Below, one piece after another: positions 1 through 12,430 of a stretch of 64,000 nt of DNA. The stretch covers positions 31,948,433 to 32,012,432 of the forward strand of contig CM039508.1 in assembly GCA_022432975.1 (NCBI GenBank), read 5' to 3'. Origin of the DNA: Begonia masoniana (Eukaryota; Streptophyta; Magnoliopsida; Cucurbitales; Begoniaceae). Both the position numbers and the translations under genes were made by a program. The first letter of the stretch is position 1. Every line of letters starts with the position of its first letter. The notes below the pieces were generated by a model. It did no database searches. It was not told the origin of the DNA and saw only the letters and a program-made list of their open reading frames with translations.

Positions 1-1
1 A

Positions 2-130
2 CAGCAACAGCTACAACAGCATATGTATGAGGTGCAGCATCATGACTATCTCATTGAGTCCCTTCGAGAGCTCACTGAGAGGATGACGGATTGGATTGCA
101 TCCGAAGACGACGATGCCCCATCTGAGTAG
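2..130 (+). CDS. 3' end of an unidentified ORF, cut by the window edge
   Basis: Reading from base 2 gives 42 codons and a TAG stop at 128-130. The peptide starts with a Gln-rich stretch (QQQLQQH), continues with a helix-like segment and ends in an acidic tail (SEDDDAPSE). I do not recognise it. Gln-rich then acidic C-termini occur in plant transposon-related proteins, so this could be the end of a transposon gene or of an ordinary gene. The start lies outside the window. Confidence 0.4.
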   Translation, partial: QQQLQQHMYEVQHHDYLIESLRELTERMTDWIASEDDDAPSE

Positions 131-1009
131 TATAGTTTATATGTTGTATTTTATTTTATGTATTTTACTTGGCGTCTGTAAATTTGATGTACTTTAATTT
201 TATGTCTTGATGTATAGTATTTGTATTGGAATCTGGCTGTTGGGTATATATTTGTTATTTGAATTTACCGGAACTGTGTGAAGCTAGTTACGGAAGAGTC
301 ATAAAACAAACGAAACTCTGTCCATTTTTTCAATTTTATTTTTGTTTTTTTAAAATAAACTGAAACAAATAAATAATTGTAATTTGAATAACCTATAATA
401 AATAAGTATTATTAAAATAAACTAAAATAAAAAATATATATTATTTAAATAAACAAAAATAAATAATTATAATTTTAATAACCTTTGAAATTACATGAAA
501 ATGAAATAAATATTACACGGATTGATTATGTTTGAAAATGAAAAGAAAGATTAAATCAAATAGGAAGATGAGAGAGCTTCAATACATTTTTAGGAGGAAA
601 AAGATTAACCGTAACAAGATACACGACATGTTGGATTCACATTCTTCGAACCTAACCCAATTTCGACAAGAATTGACCAGACCGAACCAGATTGCTTTCG
701 AACCGTTAAAATTTAACCAAAAGATATCCGAAACGATCCTATTCCGACCATACTGATGTTAGAATAAACTGGTAAAAAATTTCTGCTTAAATCCTTTTGA
801 AATAAATTTATTAAAATGAAAAAATAACATCAAATATTTAGGCAAGAAAAATCCTGAAAGTCTTCTGAATCGATCTAATTCGACCATATCCGATCTAAGA
901 GTACACGTAAGAAATTTATGCCTACATTCTTCCGAAATTGGTTTTATTAAATTGAAATTTGATACCATTATTTTATTTAGGCAAGATATTATTTGGAATA
1001 TTGAAAAAA
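131..1009. other. AT-rich non-coding sequence, nothing recognised
   Basis: This follows the ORF stop and is strongly AT-rich (long A/T stretches 310-530). The short reading frames at 532-756 and 759-968 have no recognisable composition or motif. It may contain the unrecognised left part of LTR remnant Z. Confidence 0.4.
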
Positions 1010-2127
1010 TCTCGATAACCCTAACCTCTAGGAATCCAGGTAAGTGAAAATATCACATTTTCAACGTTTTGGCTACAGCCCTACATCATGAAATCTATGT
1101 TATTTTCTTATAATTATTTTATTACATAATTCTAATATTTGATCACGAATGTTTAAATATTGACATAAAATTGGTAGGATATTTTGTATGTGTATGAATC
1201 TGATGAAATTGACGAAAAATATGTGATAGCAAAGTTTGAACGACAATAAGATGGCTAAATTTAAACAAAATTGAGATGGTTACGCCTGAACGACAATGAG
1301 ATGACTATGCCTGAACGAAAATGAGATGACAAAACCTAAACGGCAAAGAGATGGTTAATTCTGAATGAATGCTGGAAAATGAGTTTCAACTAGTATGTAA
1401 CTGTTAAGTTAAGATTCGGTAAAATATAATGTTAATTTTGCACTTTCACGTGTTTTCGCTTATGAGATGGTTACCCCTGAACGACAATGAGATGACTACG
1501 CCTGAACGAAAATGAGATAATAAAGCCTGAACGACAAAGAAATGGTTAAGTCTGAACGAATGCTGAAAAATGAGTTCCAACTAGTATGTAACTGTTAAGT
1601 TAAGATTCGGTAAAATATAATGTTAATTTTGCACTTTCACGTGTTTTCGTTTACTGAGTTATTTTCATAATGTGTAGTTTTGTGATGTAGGTGAGTTTTT
1701 ATCTGAGGAAGAGAAATGACTTTAATCAAGAACCTTCCAAAGGCATTGCGAGTATGCAGAAGAAGAAAATATTTTTGGATCGATGAAGGAATTTACATTT
1801 ACTATGTTTCAGTTTTCGATGATATTTCATATCTTTTTTGAAACATTGAATAAAATATGTTGGATTTATCGTTAATAAATTTTTATGAATAGTTTAAATT
1901 CTGCATTTATTTTCAATTTTGACCAAGTTATTTAATGTTTAAATATTATTTTAAAAGCTTCTGCACATTTAATAATTCATTTAAGACTTTCAAATATTCT
2001 AAAATTATGATTATAACGCTCAAATTTAGTCATAATATAATAAATCAATTTAGAAATTTTTTTTAAGATTTCTAAATTAAGGTTTCAAATTGAAAAATTG
2101 AATGTTTTTAAGATTTGGGGCATTACA
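1010..2127 (+). mobile_element. Old LTR remnant Z (Ty3/gypsy, long-LTR type)
   Basis: The right end GGGGCATTACA at 2117-2127 matches the ends of the other LTRs here (GGGGCGTTACA, GGGTCGTTACA). Decayed Ty3/gypsy pol sequence starts at once after it. Inside are the marks shared by LTRs A, C, D, E and K: CCAG|GTAAGT at 1036-1045, CCTACATCA at 1080-1088 and the acceptor-like TTTTGTGATGTAG ending at 1690. The left end was not found, so the start given is only the left limit of recognisable similarity. Confidence 0.55.
1273..1650. repeat. Tandem duplication, period 191 bp, two copies
   Basis: GAGATGGTTACGCCTGAACG at 1273 recurs as GAGATGGTTACCCCTGAACG at 1464, and the copies stay aligned to ACGTGTTTTCG (1459 and 1650). 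Each copy also has an inner repeat of about 33 bp around 'ctgaacgacaatgagatg'. It lies inside LTR remnant Z. Confidence 0.85.
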
Positions 2128-3618
2128 GGATCAGAGTAAAATTGCAGCAATGTTGAACTGGCCTAATTCTCGCATTTTATAGGTGTTATGAGAATTTTGG
2201 ATTGACAAGTTATTATCAAAAGTTTTTGACTAGGTATGAAAAAATTGCATTTCCTTGATAGCTCAGCTAAAAAAATATATAATTTTAATTGAAATTCTGC
2301 AGCTAAAACTGAATTTCAAAATTTAAAGCATACCATGAAGACAATACCATATCAAATTTTTCTAAGCAATTTATTGAGGGAGGCAGACGCTTCAGGAAAT
2401 AGGTTGGGGGCAGTTTTAATGCGAGGAGGTCCCCCGTTTGCATACTATAGCCAGCCGCTTCATCCTATGAGCGTGAGCTTAAGTCTATTGTACGTTAGGT
2501 CAGCGCTTCGTAGTTTGGATGCGTCAACGAGGTCTGAAGTTTTTATTGGAGCAATGTTTAGTCAACAGTGATCACCAAAAATTGTTAATGAAGATTATAG
2601 GGTATGATTTTGAGATACAGTACGGTTCTGTCGCATATAATCTCTCATGCCCACTTAAGGATATTAATTTGGGGGACCATGAGTTATACTTCCGTCCTTC
2701 CTTGAGATCAGTTGCAAGTCAAGATCCTCGTTGACACCATTTTTAAACCAATTTACGCATAATTAAGGGCTTCTATAAGGGAGCACAAGGGATATTCCTT
2801 ATACCGAGAGAAATTGCTATGCAATGATCAAGATCTTTGTGGTTGTTGGTTCTCGTCTAACTCCCCTATTTCTTCTTGGGTTCTATTGGAGGTTCAGTAG
2901 GTTGACAGTTACGGGGTCCAAAATAAACTTATCAAAGGCTTGCTACTTCTTTTTTTTTTTTTTTTTTAAGAGGGCTCAAAAAAGATGTCAAAGCATATTT
3001 TAAAGCATTTATCATGTGTAAAAAAACAGATATTAAGTGTTGTCTCAAGCTGCGATATTACAATCACTCCCAAGTCAAGATTTGGTTTGGGACGACATCT
3101 CAAAGGATTTTATCGAGGGATTACCGCATTAGAATGGTTTTAACTATTACTATTATAGGGGTTGTAGACAGATTCAGCAAGCATTCCACTTTATAGGCAT
3201 TCGACGGCATTCACGATGCAAATGAGTGGACATTATTTTTATTCGAGAAATCGCAAGGCCAAATGTACTTCCACATTCCATTATCTCTATTGCAGACAAG
3301 GTGTTTTTAGGTTTGTTTTGGAAAGAAATATTCAAGCCATAAGAAACTCAGTTAAGTATAGCACGACTTATTATTCACAGAAAGGCGAACAAACTAAGGT
3401 GGTTAACCAATGTGTGGAGACATATTTACAATGTTTTGGGGGCGATAAACCCTCCTAGTGGGCTCAATGGTTGTCATAGGCAGAGGTATAATACCTCCTA
3501 TCACACCTTAGCTTATACAACTCCTTGCAAAATTCTTAAGGGTCGACATTCACCACCTCTGATTTGATATGGAGCGGGGCAATCCATGGTAGCGTCGATG
3601 GTCGACTTGATGCTCAAA

Positions 3619-3649
<31 letters not shown>

Positions 3650-3705
3650 AAAAAAAAAAACAAAAAAAAAAAAAAAAAAACAAAAAAAAAAAAAAACAAA
3701 AAAAA

Positions 3706-3736
<31 letters not shown>

Positions 3737-3882
3737 AAAAAAAAAAAAAAAAAACAAAAAAAAAAAAAAACAAAAAAAAAAAAAAAAAAAAAAAAAACAA
3801 AAAAAAAAAAAAAAACAAAAAAAAAAAAAACAAAAAAAAAAAAACAAAAAAAAAAAAAAAAAACAAAAAAAAAAAAACAAAA

Positions 3883-3913
<31 letters not shown>

Positions 3914-3931
3914 AAAAAAAAAAAAAAACAA

Positions 3932-3962
<31 letters not shown>

Positions 3963-4097
3963 AAAAAAAAAAAAAAAAAAAAAAACAAAAAAAAAAAAAA
4001 CAAAAAAAAAAAAAAACAAAAAAAAAAAAAACAAAAAAAAAAAAAAAAACAAAAAAAAAAAAACAAAAAAAAAAAAAACAAAAAAAAAAAAAACAAA

Positions 4098-4128
<31 letters not shown>

Positions 4129-4183
4129 AAAAAAAAAAAAAAAAAAAAAAAACAAAAAAAAAAAAACAAAAAAAAAAAAACAA

Positions 4184-4214
<31 letters not shown>

Positions 4215-4432
4215 AAAAAAAAAAACAAAAAAAAAAAAAAAAAAAAACAAAAAAAAAAAAAAAAAAAAACAAAAAAAAAAAAAACAAAAAAAAAAAAAAA
4301 CAAAAAAAAAAAAAAAAAAAAACAAAAAAAAAAAAAAACAAAAAAAAAAAAACAAAAAAAAAAAAAAACAAAAAAAAAAAAAACAAAAAAAAAAAAAACA
4401 AAAAAAAAAAAACAAAAAAAAAAAAAAACAAA

Positions 4433-4463
<31 letters not shown>

Positions 4464-4587
4464 AAAAAAAAAAACAAAAAAAAAAAAACAAAAAAAAAAA
4501 AAAACAAAAAAAAAAAAAAAAAAACAAAAAAAAAAAAACAAAAAAAAAAAAAAACAAAAAAAAAAAAAAAAAACAAAAAAAAAAAAA

Positions 4588-4620
<33 letters not shown>

Positions 4621-4624
4621 AAAA

Positions 4625-4655
<31 letters not shown>

Positions 4656-4765
4656 AAAAAAAAAAAAAAAAAACAAAAAAAAAAAAACAAAAAAAAAAAA
4701 ACAAAAAAAAAAAAACAAAAAAAAAAAAAAAAACAAAAAAAAAAAAAACAAAAAAAAAAAAACAA

Positions 4766-4796
<31 letters not shown>

Positions 4797-4851
4797 AAAA
4801 AAAAAAAAACAAAAAAAAAAAAAAAAAAAAAACAAAAAAAAAAAAACAAAA

Positions 4852-4882
<31 letters not shown>

Positions 4883-5310
4883 AAAAAAAAAAAAACAAAA
4901 AAAAAAAAAACAAAAAAAAAAAAACAAAAAAAAAAAAAAACAAAAAAAAAAAAAAAAAACAAAAAAAAAAAAACAAAAAAAAAAAAAAACAAAAAAAAAA
5001 AAACAAAAAAAAAAAAAACAAAAAAAAAAAAAACAAAAAAAAAAAAACAAAAAAAAAAAAAAACAAAAAAAAAAAAAAACAAAAAAAAAAAAAAACAAAA
5101 AAAAAAAAACAAAAATATTAGCTAAAGTCCAAACAAGGATAAAAGATATGGTAGTTGGGTAGCAAGAGACTAAGCTTGAAAACTACAATACATTTACTAA
5201 GCGAAATCCATGTCGTTATCATTCCTCGTTTTTTCATTTATGAGAAAAAAAAGGATAAACTTTCTTCGTCTACTAAACTTTTCTAATTTAATGGCTGAGC
5301 ATTTTATGTA
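2128..5310 (+). pseudogene. Decayed Ty3/gypsy pol (element J): RT end, RNase H, integrase
   Basis: Fragments in three shifting frames match the usual order of a Ty3/gypsy polyprotein. They are an RT thumb region with SKIAAMLNWP (about 2133), an RNase H start with DASGNRLGAVLM (about 2383), the GYDFEIQYG segment of RNase H (about 2605), an integrase core with VVDRFSKHSTL (about 3160) and QTKVVNQCVETYLQCFGGDKP-like sequence (about 3390). A distal integrase part resumes after the A-rich tract with ILAKVQTRIKD (5118). Frameshifts and stops are everywhere, so it is not functional. The RT upstream part is missing because LTR remnant Z abuts at 2127. The clade is not certain. Confidence 0.75.
3616..5115. 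repeat. 1.5-kb tract of A-runs separated by single C
   Basis: From the C at 3615 to the T at 5116 the strand holds only A and isolated C. The A-runs vary from about 8 to about 25, so it is not a fixed-period repeat. It sits inside the integrase of element J: coding similarity stops at DLML before it and resumes at ILAKVQ after it, where only a few A-rich codons are expected. The long poly-Lys and poly-Phe frames across it are by-products. Confidence 0.95.
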
Positions 5311-6536
5311 GTAATTATTTCGTTAGACACAAAGCACTACTTCGAAGAGGTATGATATTCACGAACTCATTTTTATTCCATTGAAATGAAGTGGTTGAAT
5401 TTATTAATTTGTAGAAATCAGCAAAGCTTAGTGATTTTTCGTTTGGGGTCAGAGTCTGTGTACGTGATATGGTGGTACGCTTAAGGAGCCAACGAAGTGC
5501 CATGTTACAGCAACATGTATGGGAGCTACATTGTTTCATGCACATTGGAGTTATGTTCAGAAGCAGGGGAAATGAAAAGAAACAATACAATGTTTTTATT
5601 TATGTAATCGACATAACAATTTACATATCTCTATACGTAGATATGAGTCATGCATGTTACGAGCAATAATTTGTGGGAACAATAATAATAATGTCGCCGC
5701 TGTAATACGTAAAGAGTACTGATCAGAATAATTCCTAAAAAAAACTATACTGGACAATTTCCTAGACATAATTACATTTCCAAATAAGTTTTTCAGAAAA
5801 GTTGGAGTGGTCACAAACGGTCTCACTTACAATTCAGTCTCTTAGACAGAACTTACTTACACAGTACAATTACAACACTAAATAAGCAGTATGAAAAACA
5901 ATAATAGATGCGATCTGAAAAATACCATGAATATTTTCTCATGCTGCAAAATTATAACGGCCAAGAAGTAAGAGAAATAATAACTAAAATAAACATAAAA
6001 ATTTTTTATGTGAAAATCCAAATTGGAAAAAAAATCACGGAGACCGAGTCTAGAAAAATCATACTATGAAAAATAGGATTTACAATATTTTTCTATATAT
6101 CAAATATTTTAGAAAATATTCAGTAAGGACAATCACCTCTCTTAGAATTCTCACTGTATTCAAAAGTATCTCACCTATTTTTACTCACCCTATTTATTTT
6201 CTCTCCTATAAATTCTCTCTATTTCTTCTTCCTCTTTTCACAAAAGAAACTCTCTTCAAATATGCTATATGATATTCATTTATCAGGAACTCTCTATTTA
6301 TAAAGAGAGTTCCTCACAAGAGGACAATCACTAACAAAATCCGAAGATCTTGTTTTTTTTTTCTGCATTTCATTGATGAGGTGAGTCTCTCATCATAATG
6401 GAAGGACCATACACGGTAGTATGTAGCATAGCTTCTCAGACCTCTATCAATTTTGTTTAAGATGGAACTGTGTAAATTACAGAAGACACATCCGAAAATA
6501 TTGGAAGAAATATAAAGATAGAACAAGAGAGAGCAT
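5311..6536. other. Non-coding sequence, possible decayed end of element J
   Basis: Weak similarity to the end of a gypsy polyprotein may continue to about 5570, but I could not make it convincing. The rest is AT-rich with a CT-rich patch at 6180-6245. No gene, RNA or complete element was seen. Confidence 0.35.
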
Positions 6537-6877
6537 TTACGTGTTGCAATCGATATTGAGGTCAAGAGGTGCAGAAAGGTTGACACGACAAATACTGAGG
6601 AATATTTTTGAACTCAATCAGCCTTAACGCCAAGAGCTACAGAAGCTTGCTTGAAACATTCACAGAGGTTCCTCCTAAGGGTACTCGTAGCCTCACTCAA
6701 CACTTTTTGCACACCTAGACAACACCCCATTGATGGAGTCGTTGGTCCACTTCTGTCCAAGTAGTTATGTCACGGCAGCAGATAGGTTAGCGCCTGCCCA
6801 CAAGATATATCATTGCTAGAAACAATTGCACTAGCTGCAAAACCTAGCAATCCGAGAGCCAAAATACACCAACCCAT
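6537..6877 (-). pseudogene. Non-specific lipid transfer protein (nsLTP, type 1-like) pseudogene
   Basis: Read leftward from ATG at 6877, the frame gives a signal-peptide-like start (GWCILALGLLGFAASA) and then the eight-cysteine pattern of secreted plant lipid transfer proteins. Visible are C1 in SCGQ (codon 26), the CC pair in MGCCLGV, the CXC pair in LCECF, and C7 and C8 in ICRVNLSAPLDLNIDC, ending NT and TAA at 6537. Functional relatives bind lipids in the cell wall space through four disulfides. This copy has at least three lesions: TGA at 6770-6772 where C2 should be, TGA after VKAD, and a frameshift before the C7 segment. The upstream in-frame ATG at 6892 is closed by TGA after three codons. 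No intron is seen in the retained part. Confidence 0.8.
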
Positions 6878-8209
6878 CACTCAGTTTTCCATCCTTAACT
6901 CGTTGCCTCTATGGACTCACATTTGCTCTCTATTTTTAGCCAAAGTGAGCGAGCCTGATTAGAGAAAAGGTAAACTAAGATCTGATATAGTAAGTAGCTG
7001 TTACACTTCTCAACCTTAATCCACATAGCTTATCGGGAAGGATGTTACTAAAATGGCGTACCCAAGTAGTTGTTTTATCAATGTAAAAGGTAGACTACTT
7101 GGCCCACAGGATGCTAACACTGGATTCAAGGCTTGAATCCATTCAGATTTAGAAGTTGATTTCACCTCTGACGAACAACATGCTGTCATTATCTTCCATC
7201 TTGCCTTTTTTCTCTTCCATTTCCTTTTGAAACACTTTTCTTCCAAAATAACCCAGAATTAGCTCCGATTCCCAACATGTGATGCACGTGCACGATGGAT
7301 GGTGCCACACGACAACTCCAATAAACAGTCATGATATATCGAGATGATAGAGAACCGTAAACTACAAATGTCGATTTAATTTAATCATTAAAAGAAATTA
7401 ATACATGTAAATTTTCATAATTTAATTTTATATTATAATATTGTATTTTACTGCATCATTAATTTATTTTTTTGGTAGAATAATTACAATATATTATAAA
7501 TATTAAAATTAATATAATGTTTGTACTAATAAATGAATGAGAATACATGAGGATAAAGTTGACTCACCAGCCGACTCCCTAGATAGAGCTTGCAGGCCAA
7601 ACCACCGATAAAAAAAAACAAGTTCAGGAATGGTGCGAGGTTGGGCCAAACCAACCAGGCCTCAGAAAAAAATCCGGCCTGGCCAGCTTAGGCCGACCAG
7701 TGAGCCAATGGCCATTTGAAGACCGTGACTGCACCATTTCATACTTCCAACAATTTAGGATGGGAACAATTGCGGACCACTAGCTAATTGACACTAATTC
7801 TCTTTTAATGGAACAAACCTTGAACATGCTAAATCCTACTACTTTATACACAAGGATTCTATAATAAGAACTTTCACTATAGCAGTTGTCCACATGTGCA
7901 ATTTAAGTAATACTTGACCACCTAACAACGGCTTCAGACAGGTTAACCAAGAATGACTAAATTTTAAAAACTAGCAAGCAAAGCAATGAACAAAGAATCA
8001 TTCTGTTATGGAGCCAAAAATACCAAAACAAACCAATAACATCAACACATGCTAAGTTTATTGGCACTTGGTAAAAGTAAAGATACAAATGCAATCATTT
8101 TCCTAAACCAGGGAAATCTGTTTTGAATTATCAATTCCACCCTATGATATGAAAGTAATAAAGGCAGCATTGAAAGTTCAAACAAGGGTATTTACAGAGA
8201 AATGTAAAT
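6878..8209. other. Intergenic sequence between nsLTP pseudogene and BPA1-like gene
   Basis: This includes the 3' flank (UTR and terminator region) of the BPA1-like gene, which is transcribed leftward and stops at 8210. A patch at 7620-7710 is rich in GGCC and short inverted repeats (AACCAACCAGGCC, CCGGCCTGGCC). The frame 7016-7246 shows no family signature. No other gene was recognised. Confidence 0.4.
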
Positions 8210-11200
8210 TCAAAGGATCAAACCTTGAGCAGGTGGAGGCTTAGATGGCTGATGATCCGTTGTGGCAGATGATTTTGGAGACTCCGAAAGATGAACTTGA
8301 GCGAACTCCTCGGCCACCTTCGTTTTCTGTCCCTCTTCATAGATATCTTCTTTCTCCTTTGTTTTTTGGCCTGCTTCCACTGCTGCTTTGGCAACTCGAT
8401 TGAAAGTATCAGTTACCCATGAAGTCCCAGTTAAAACATATCTGTTCTTCATCAGAGCAGATCCAGCGCCACTGACTTTCTCCTCGGCAACTGCAAGTGC
8501 TGATTTAGTCTTCTCAGAGACCTGAAATTTTTGATCCACTTCGCGGACTTTGTCACTCACAGCAGAGGTGCCAGCACTTAGTTTCTCAGTGAGACCAATT
8601 TTTTTGTCAAAGGAAGCAACTTTAGCTGTAGCTGTTGACGTAAACTGGTGTTTCTCATCAAAAGACTTGGCCTTGTTAACGGCATCTTTGCCTAAAATGA
8701 AACCTTTAGCAAGCATGCCACCAACTACATCCTCTGCCTTCTGAAAAACAGATTCAGCACCACTAGGAATTCTTTCTTCAGTTGTCTGCCAAGACTGAAC
8801 TGGTTAACAAAGCAAAATAGTGCTGTAAAAAAGGGCGATAACTAATAGATCAAATCCTCCATTAGACTTACAGGGGTTACTACGGGAATGGGTGGAAGCT
8901 CATAATGTGGACACAAAGCTATTGTCACAGACAGATCTACTATAGTGGCTCCCTGCCAAAGAATGAGGTTTAAAATACGTATATGTTCTGAATAATAGCA
9001 ACCAAAACACATCATTCAGTGAAACCAAACAGGCCAGCCCATCAATGTATTTTTTGACACATATTACTATCCTATATAGCAATAGTCTAATAAGAATGGG
9101 ACTGAACAAAGGTTAAAATGCTAAGGGGATCCAAATGGATTGTTGAGACAAATCTAAGCAGTTGGTTTTTGGATCTTCCTCAAGTGGAAAAGGCTCTGAG
9201 ACACACCAAATACATGATACGAGGTAAGGTATGCATGGAGGAGATCATGATCTGCGCAAATATGAGGCATATATGACAGTGATAATGGGCAATGCAACCC
9301 CCTACATGATACTGGTAATGCACAATGCAGAAGAAGGATAACAAACCGTATATGGTGGTTAATGTTTATGTGACGTGTCATATAGGGTCACATGCTAAGA
9401 ATACTCAATGGGTATAAAGGAAAAAAAATAAAGATGAACTAATAAACTTAGTTACTAATTGAGGTATAATCGAGAATTTAATTTGGTTACTGAAATATTT
9501 ATCTCACTATTAGCTTATTAACAGAGATGAATTTCTATTTGAGTAGAAACTGTCGTCCATCTAAAACTTCTGCCCTACATATATGCAGGGGAAGGAAATG
9601 AAAATGAGAGTGAGATTAAAGGATTAAGATAGGATCATTCCTGGGAAATGATATCTCTAGAATACTTGAAATAACTACTTATTTAAGTTGGATTACTAAT
9701 ATAACTTTGATGGTTTATTATGCCAAGTATTTTGAATTATTAACTATTCAATTTGAGGGTTTAGTTTACTCTAGTGATACTTTGTGAACATAATATTTTT
9801 CAATACTTGGTATAAGGATTTAGAATGAGATCGTTTGATGTTAAATGTTGTAGACTACTAGTTTTTTCATTACTGGATCAGAATAAAGCTGTTGACGCAT
9901 GTAACTAGGATAATGATTATATGGTTAAAAGCTTTTGCAACCGTTCACTGAAAATTTTGGTGTTGAGCAAATTAGAATGCAAAGGATGAAATAGTAAAAG
10001 TAATTAAAGAAATAAATTATGGAAACTATTACAGTTCATAATTTAGGAGGGTTATTTTGGGACAGGTCGTCTAAATTGTTTTCGCAAGAAAAGTGATTAA
10101 TTTTCCATTTGCTTTTCACATCTTCGAAAATCAATCAGGCTAGGTCATCAATCTCCCTTCTCCTTTTGACAAGTTTGAAATGTTGAAAATTGCAAAACAA
10201 TCAATCAGCAAATTACATCACGTACTACATATATCCTAATCAATCAGGATCTAAATGTTCCGGTAAATTACTAAAAGTTGAGCTCTTCAAGACCAAAGTA
10301 CAAAGTTAAAAAGCAGTAAGACAATCAAGATTAGCCTGAAAGCTCAGTAATCACAACCAAAATTACGGGAACAGATTCTCGTGACTGGAAATTCATTAAC
10401 CATTGGTACATACAATTAAGATCAAGGAAAATATAAGATGCACGGAGAATTGACACAAAATGCACAACCCAGTGGACAAAATTGAGTATGTAAATTTCAC
10501 GAAAAAAAACAAGACCCACAAAAACATGTACGAAGGATCTCCATATATGGTAAATGTTTTACAAATTGTGAACTTTTTTTTTGGAATTTATTCATTTTAC
10601 ACGCTATGGTTCTATTAGTAATGAGTGCACTGCCCACTTTAAATATTAATTAACTAACAGGCTTCTCTATCCATTACATAATTTAAGATAAGGGTCAGAC
10701 AAAGGCAGTCCACCATCAGCTGAATCTTAATAATCTACACTAGTAAAGATTAGTCACATATATATTATGGTTTTTGACAAGGTCCCATAAAACTGTGACG
10801 AGTTTAAGTGCATATGAACTAAGAACTTTTCCCTTCAGCTGTGCCTCATAAAAGATGGCAAATAAACTTTCTTGCAAATAACATGGACACAAGAAACTGA
10901 AATGTATCATTTCAAAGAAAAAAAAATACAATCCAAAATGATTTAAATGGAAATTTGAAATATTGTTTTCATCCATTATAAGCTAATACTTATACTCACA
11001 GATAGAAGAACGGCAGTCTCTGCACCTTGTGTGTCTTTAAAGGTCACATATGCTATTTGAGATCGTTCAGTGTCACTGTACATGCACATATTCATCATAA
11101 CATTAGTATGATAAAACAGAAGTTGGACCACTCCGCACAAAGAAAACATGGCAGGATATAGGGCATAAGAAAAGTACATATATTCATCATAACATTAGTA

Positions 11201-12141
11201 TGATAAAACAGAAGTTGGACCACTCCCCACAAAGAAAACATGGCAGGATATATAGGGCATAAGAAAAGTACATTAGCCTACCTCTGCATTTCAAGATATT
11301 CGATGTCACCTGAAAAAGAAAAAAATTCCTTAATATCCCGTTCAGATGCTTCCAAGGATACATTGCTAACTTTGACAGTTTTTACCTGCAGTGAGAATAC
11401 ACGTACGTGCCATTCAGAAGAATAATGACATGATTTAGGTGAAATTTTACAGATAAAATAAAATGATTGCTCATATTCGTAAATTTACAAAGATACCCCA
11501 AATTCCAAACGAAAAAGGTTCAATGAGCCCATCTAAATTAAAAAAAAAAAATATGACACTTCACCTATAATACGGAGTTCTAAAAGAAAACAGAAGTATA
11601 TAACATCAGGAAATTGGCTGTCAAAAGAAAGGAAGAGGAAACAGGACATCTTTATCCCGATAGTTGAACAGTTGTTCAGTATAAATGTGGTAGAATAATC
11701 TTAACTTGAAGAACTAACCCAACGGACAAGCTAATAGGTAAAACCAAATAAGTTTATTTGAGTCTGCAGTAACAGTAAAAGCCAAAAAAAAAAAGAAAAT
11801 TGAACACAGATCAAATCGCCATACAAGAATCGTATGGTGAATCAATAGTCAGTTCGAATAAATAATGACCTATCCGCAGAAACAGAAATAATTTCGAACT
11901 GTCAATGTTTAAAAAACTAAAATGACAAACCGTGCTCACAAAGAACAAGTAAAATTATAGAATCAAAATCAAGAAAATAGTGCACAGCGGATGAAACAGC
12001 CAATTAATCATACAAAAATTCCGTCCAAATCACGAACTTCTAAAATAATTTCGAACCATCCAAAAAGTAAACAGTCCCAATACATAATGAGAAGGGAAAA
12101 TGGAAATGACGTCACAAGAAATAGATTTCACTGACCGACAT
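8210..12141 (-). CDS. BPL: BPA1-like RNA-recognition-motif protein (binding partner of ACD11 family), 5 exons, 283 aa
   Basis: Exons: 12141-12136, 11385-11282, 11075-11000, 8952-8872 and 8794-8210. Together they give 852 nt and 283 codons plus a stop, with GT...AG at every junction (first donor GTCAGT) and a consistent frame. The N-terminal third is an RRM-like fold starting MSVKTVKVSNVSLEASERD, with QIAYVTFKD as the RNP1-like strand. The C-terminal two thirds are helical and charged (MLAKGFILGKDA, VREVDQKFQVSEKTKSA, AGSALMKNRYVLTG, FAQVHLSESPKS) and end in AQGLIL. This order is that of Arabidopsis BPA1 and its BPL paralogues, which bind the lipid-transfer protein ACD11 and act in cell-death and defence control. 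The lack of strong RNP aromatic residues fits a protein-binding RRM. Start: the only ATG that joins to the VKTVKV exon adds just two codons, so exon 1 is the least certain part. Confidence 0.9.
11088..11273. repeat. Tandem duplication of about 93 bp filling intron 2 of the BPA1-like gene
   Basis: 'ttcatcataacattagtatg' at 11091 recurs at 11183. The copies differ by a TA insertion and one C/G change. Intron 2 spans 11076-11281 (206 bp) and is almost wholly made of the two copies. Confidence 0.9.
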
Positions 12142-12430
12142 CGCTAACAGCTTCAAAGGAGATCAAACCACCGGATGAGATCGGAAACTCGCCGGGAAAA
12201 TTACGGTATAGACGGCCGGAAACGGCGCCTGTAGAGAGGTGGAAAGTCTTCGTTTCTTTTAAAGAAAAAGGGAGTCAAACACGATCTCCAAACCGAACGG
12301 ACGATTAAATTAGTACAGGAAAAGATATTTTATAGCCGTCCTCTTCGGCACGGTGCACAGGTGCCCTCCTGCACGTGCAAATACAGTTAGAGCGCGACTG
12401 GTAAATGGGCTTTGTTTAAATGGGCCTTAT
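12142..12430 (-). promoter_or_regulatory. Promoter and 5' UTR region of the BPA1-like gene
   Basis: The sequence to the right of the start codon holds a palindromic G-box core (TGCACGTGCA, 12370-12379) and two TGGGCY 'site II' motifs (12406-12411 and 12421-12426). Site II elements are bound by TCP factors in many broadly expressed plant genes, and G-boxes by bZIP/bHLH factors. No clear TATA box was found. The assignment rests on position and motifs only. Confidence 0.45.

Noticed and set aside
3513..5162. Five long poly-Lys and poly-Phe frames
   Set aside because: Direct result of the A-rich tract.
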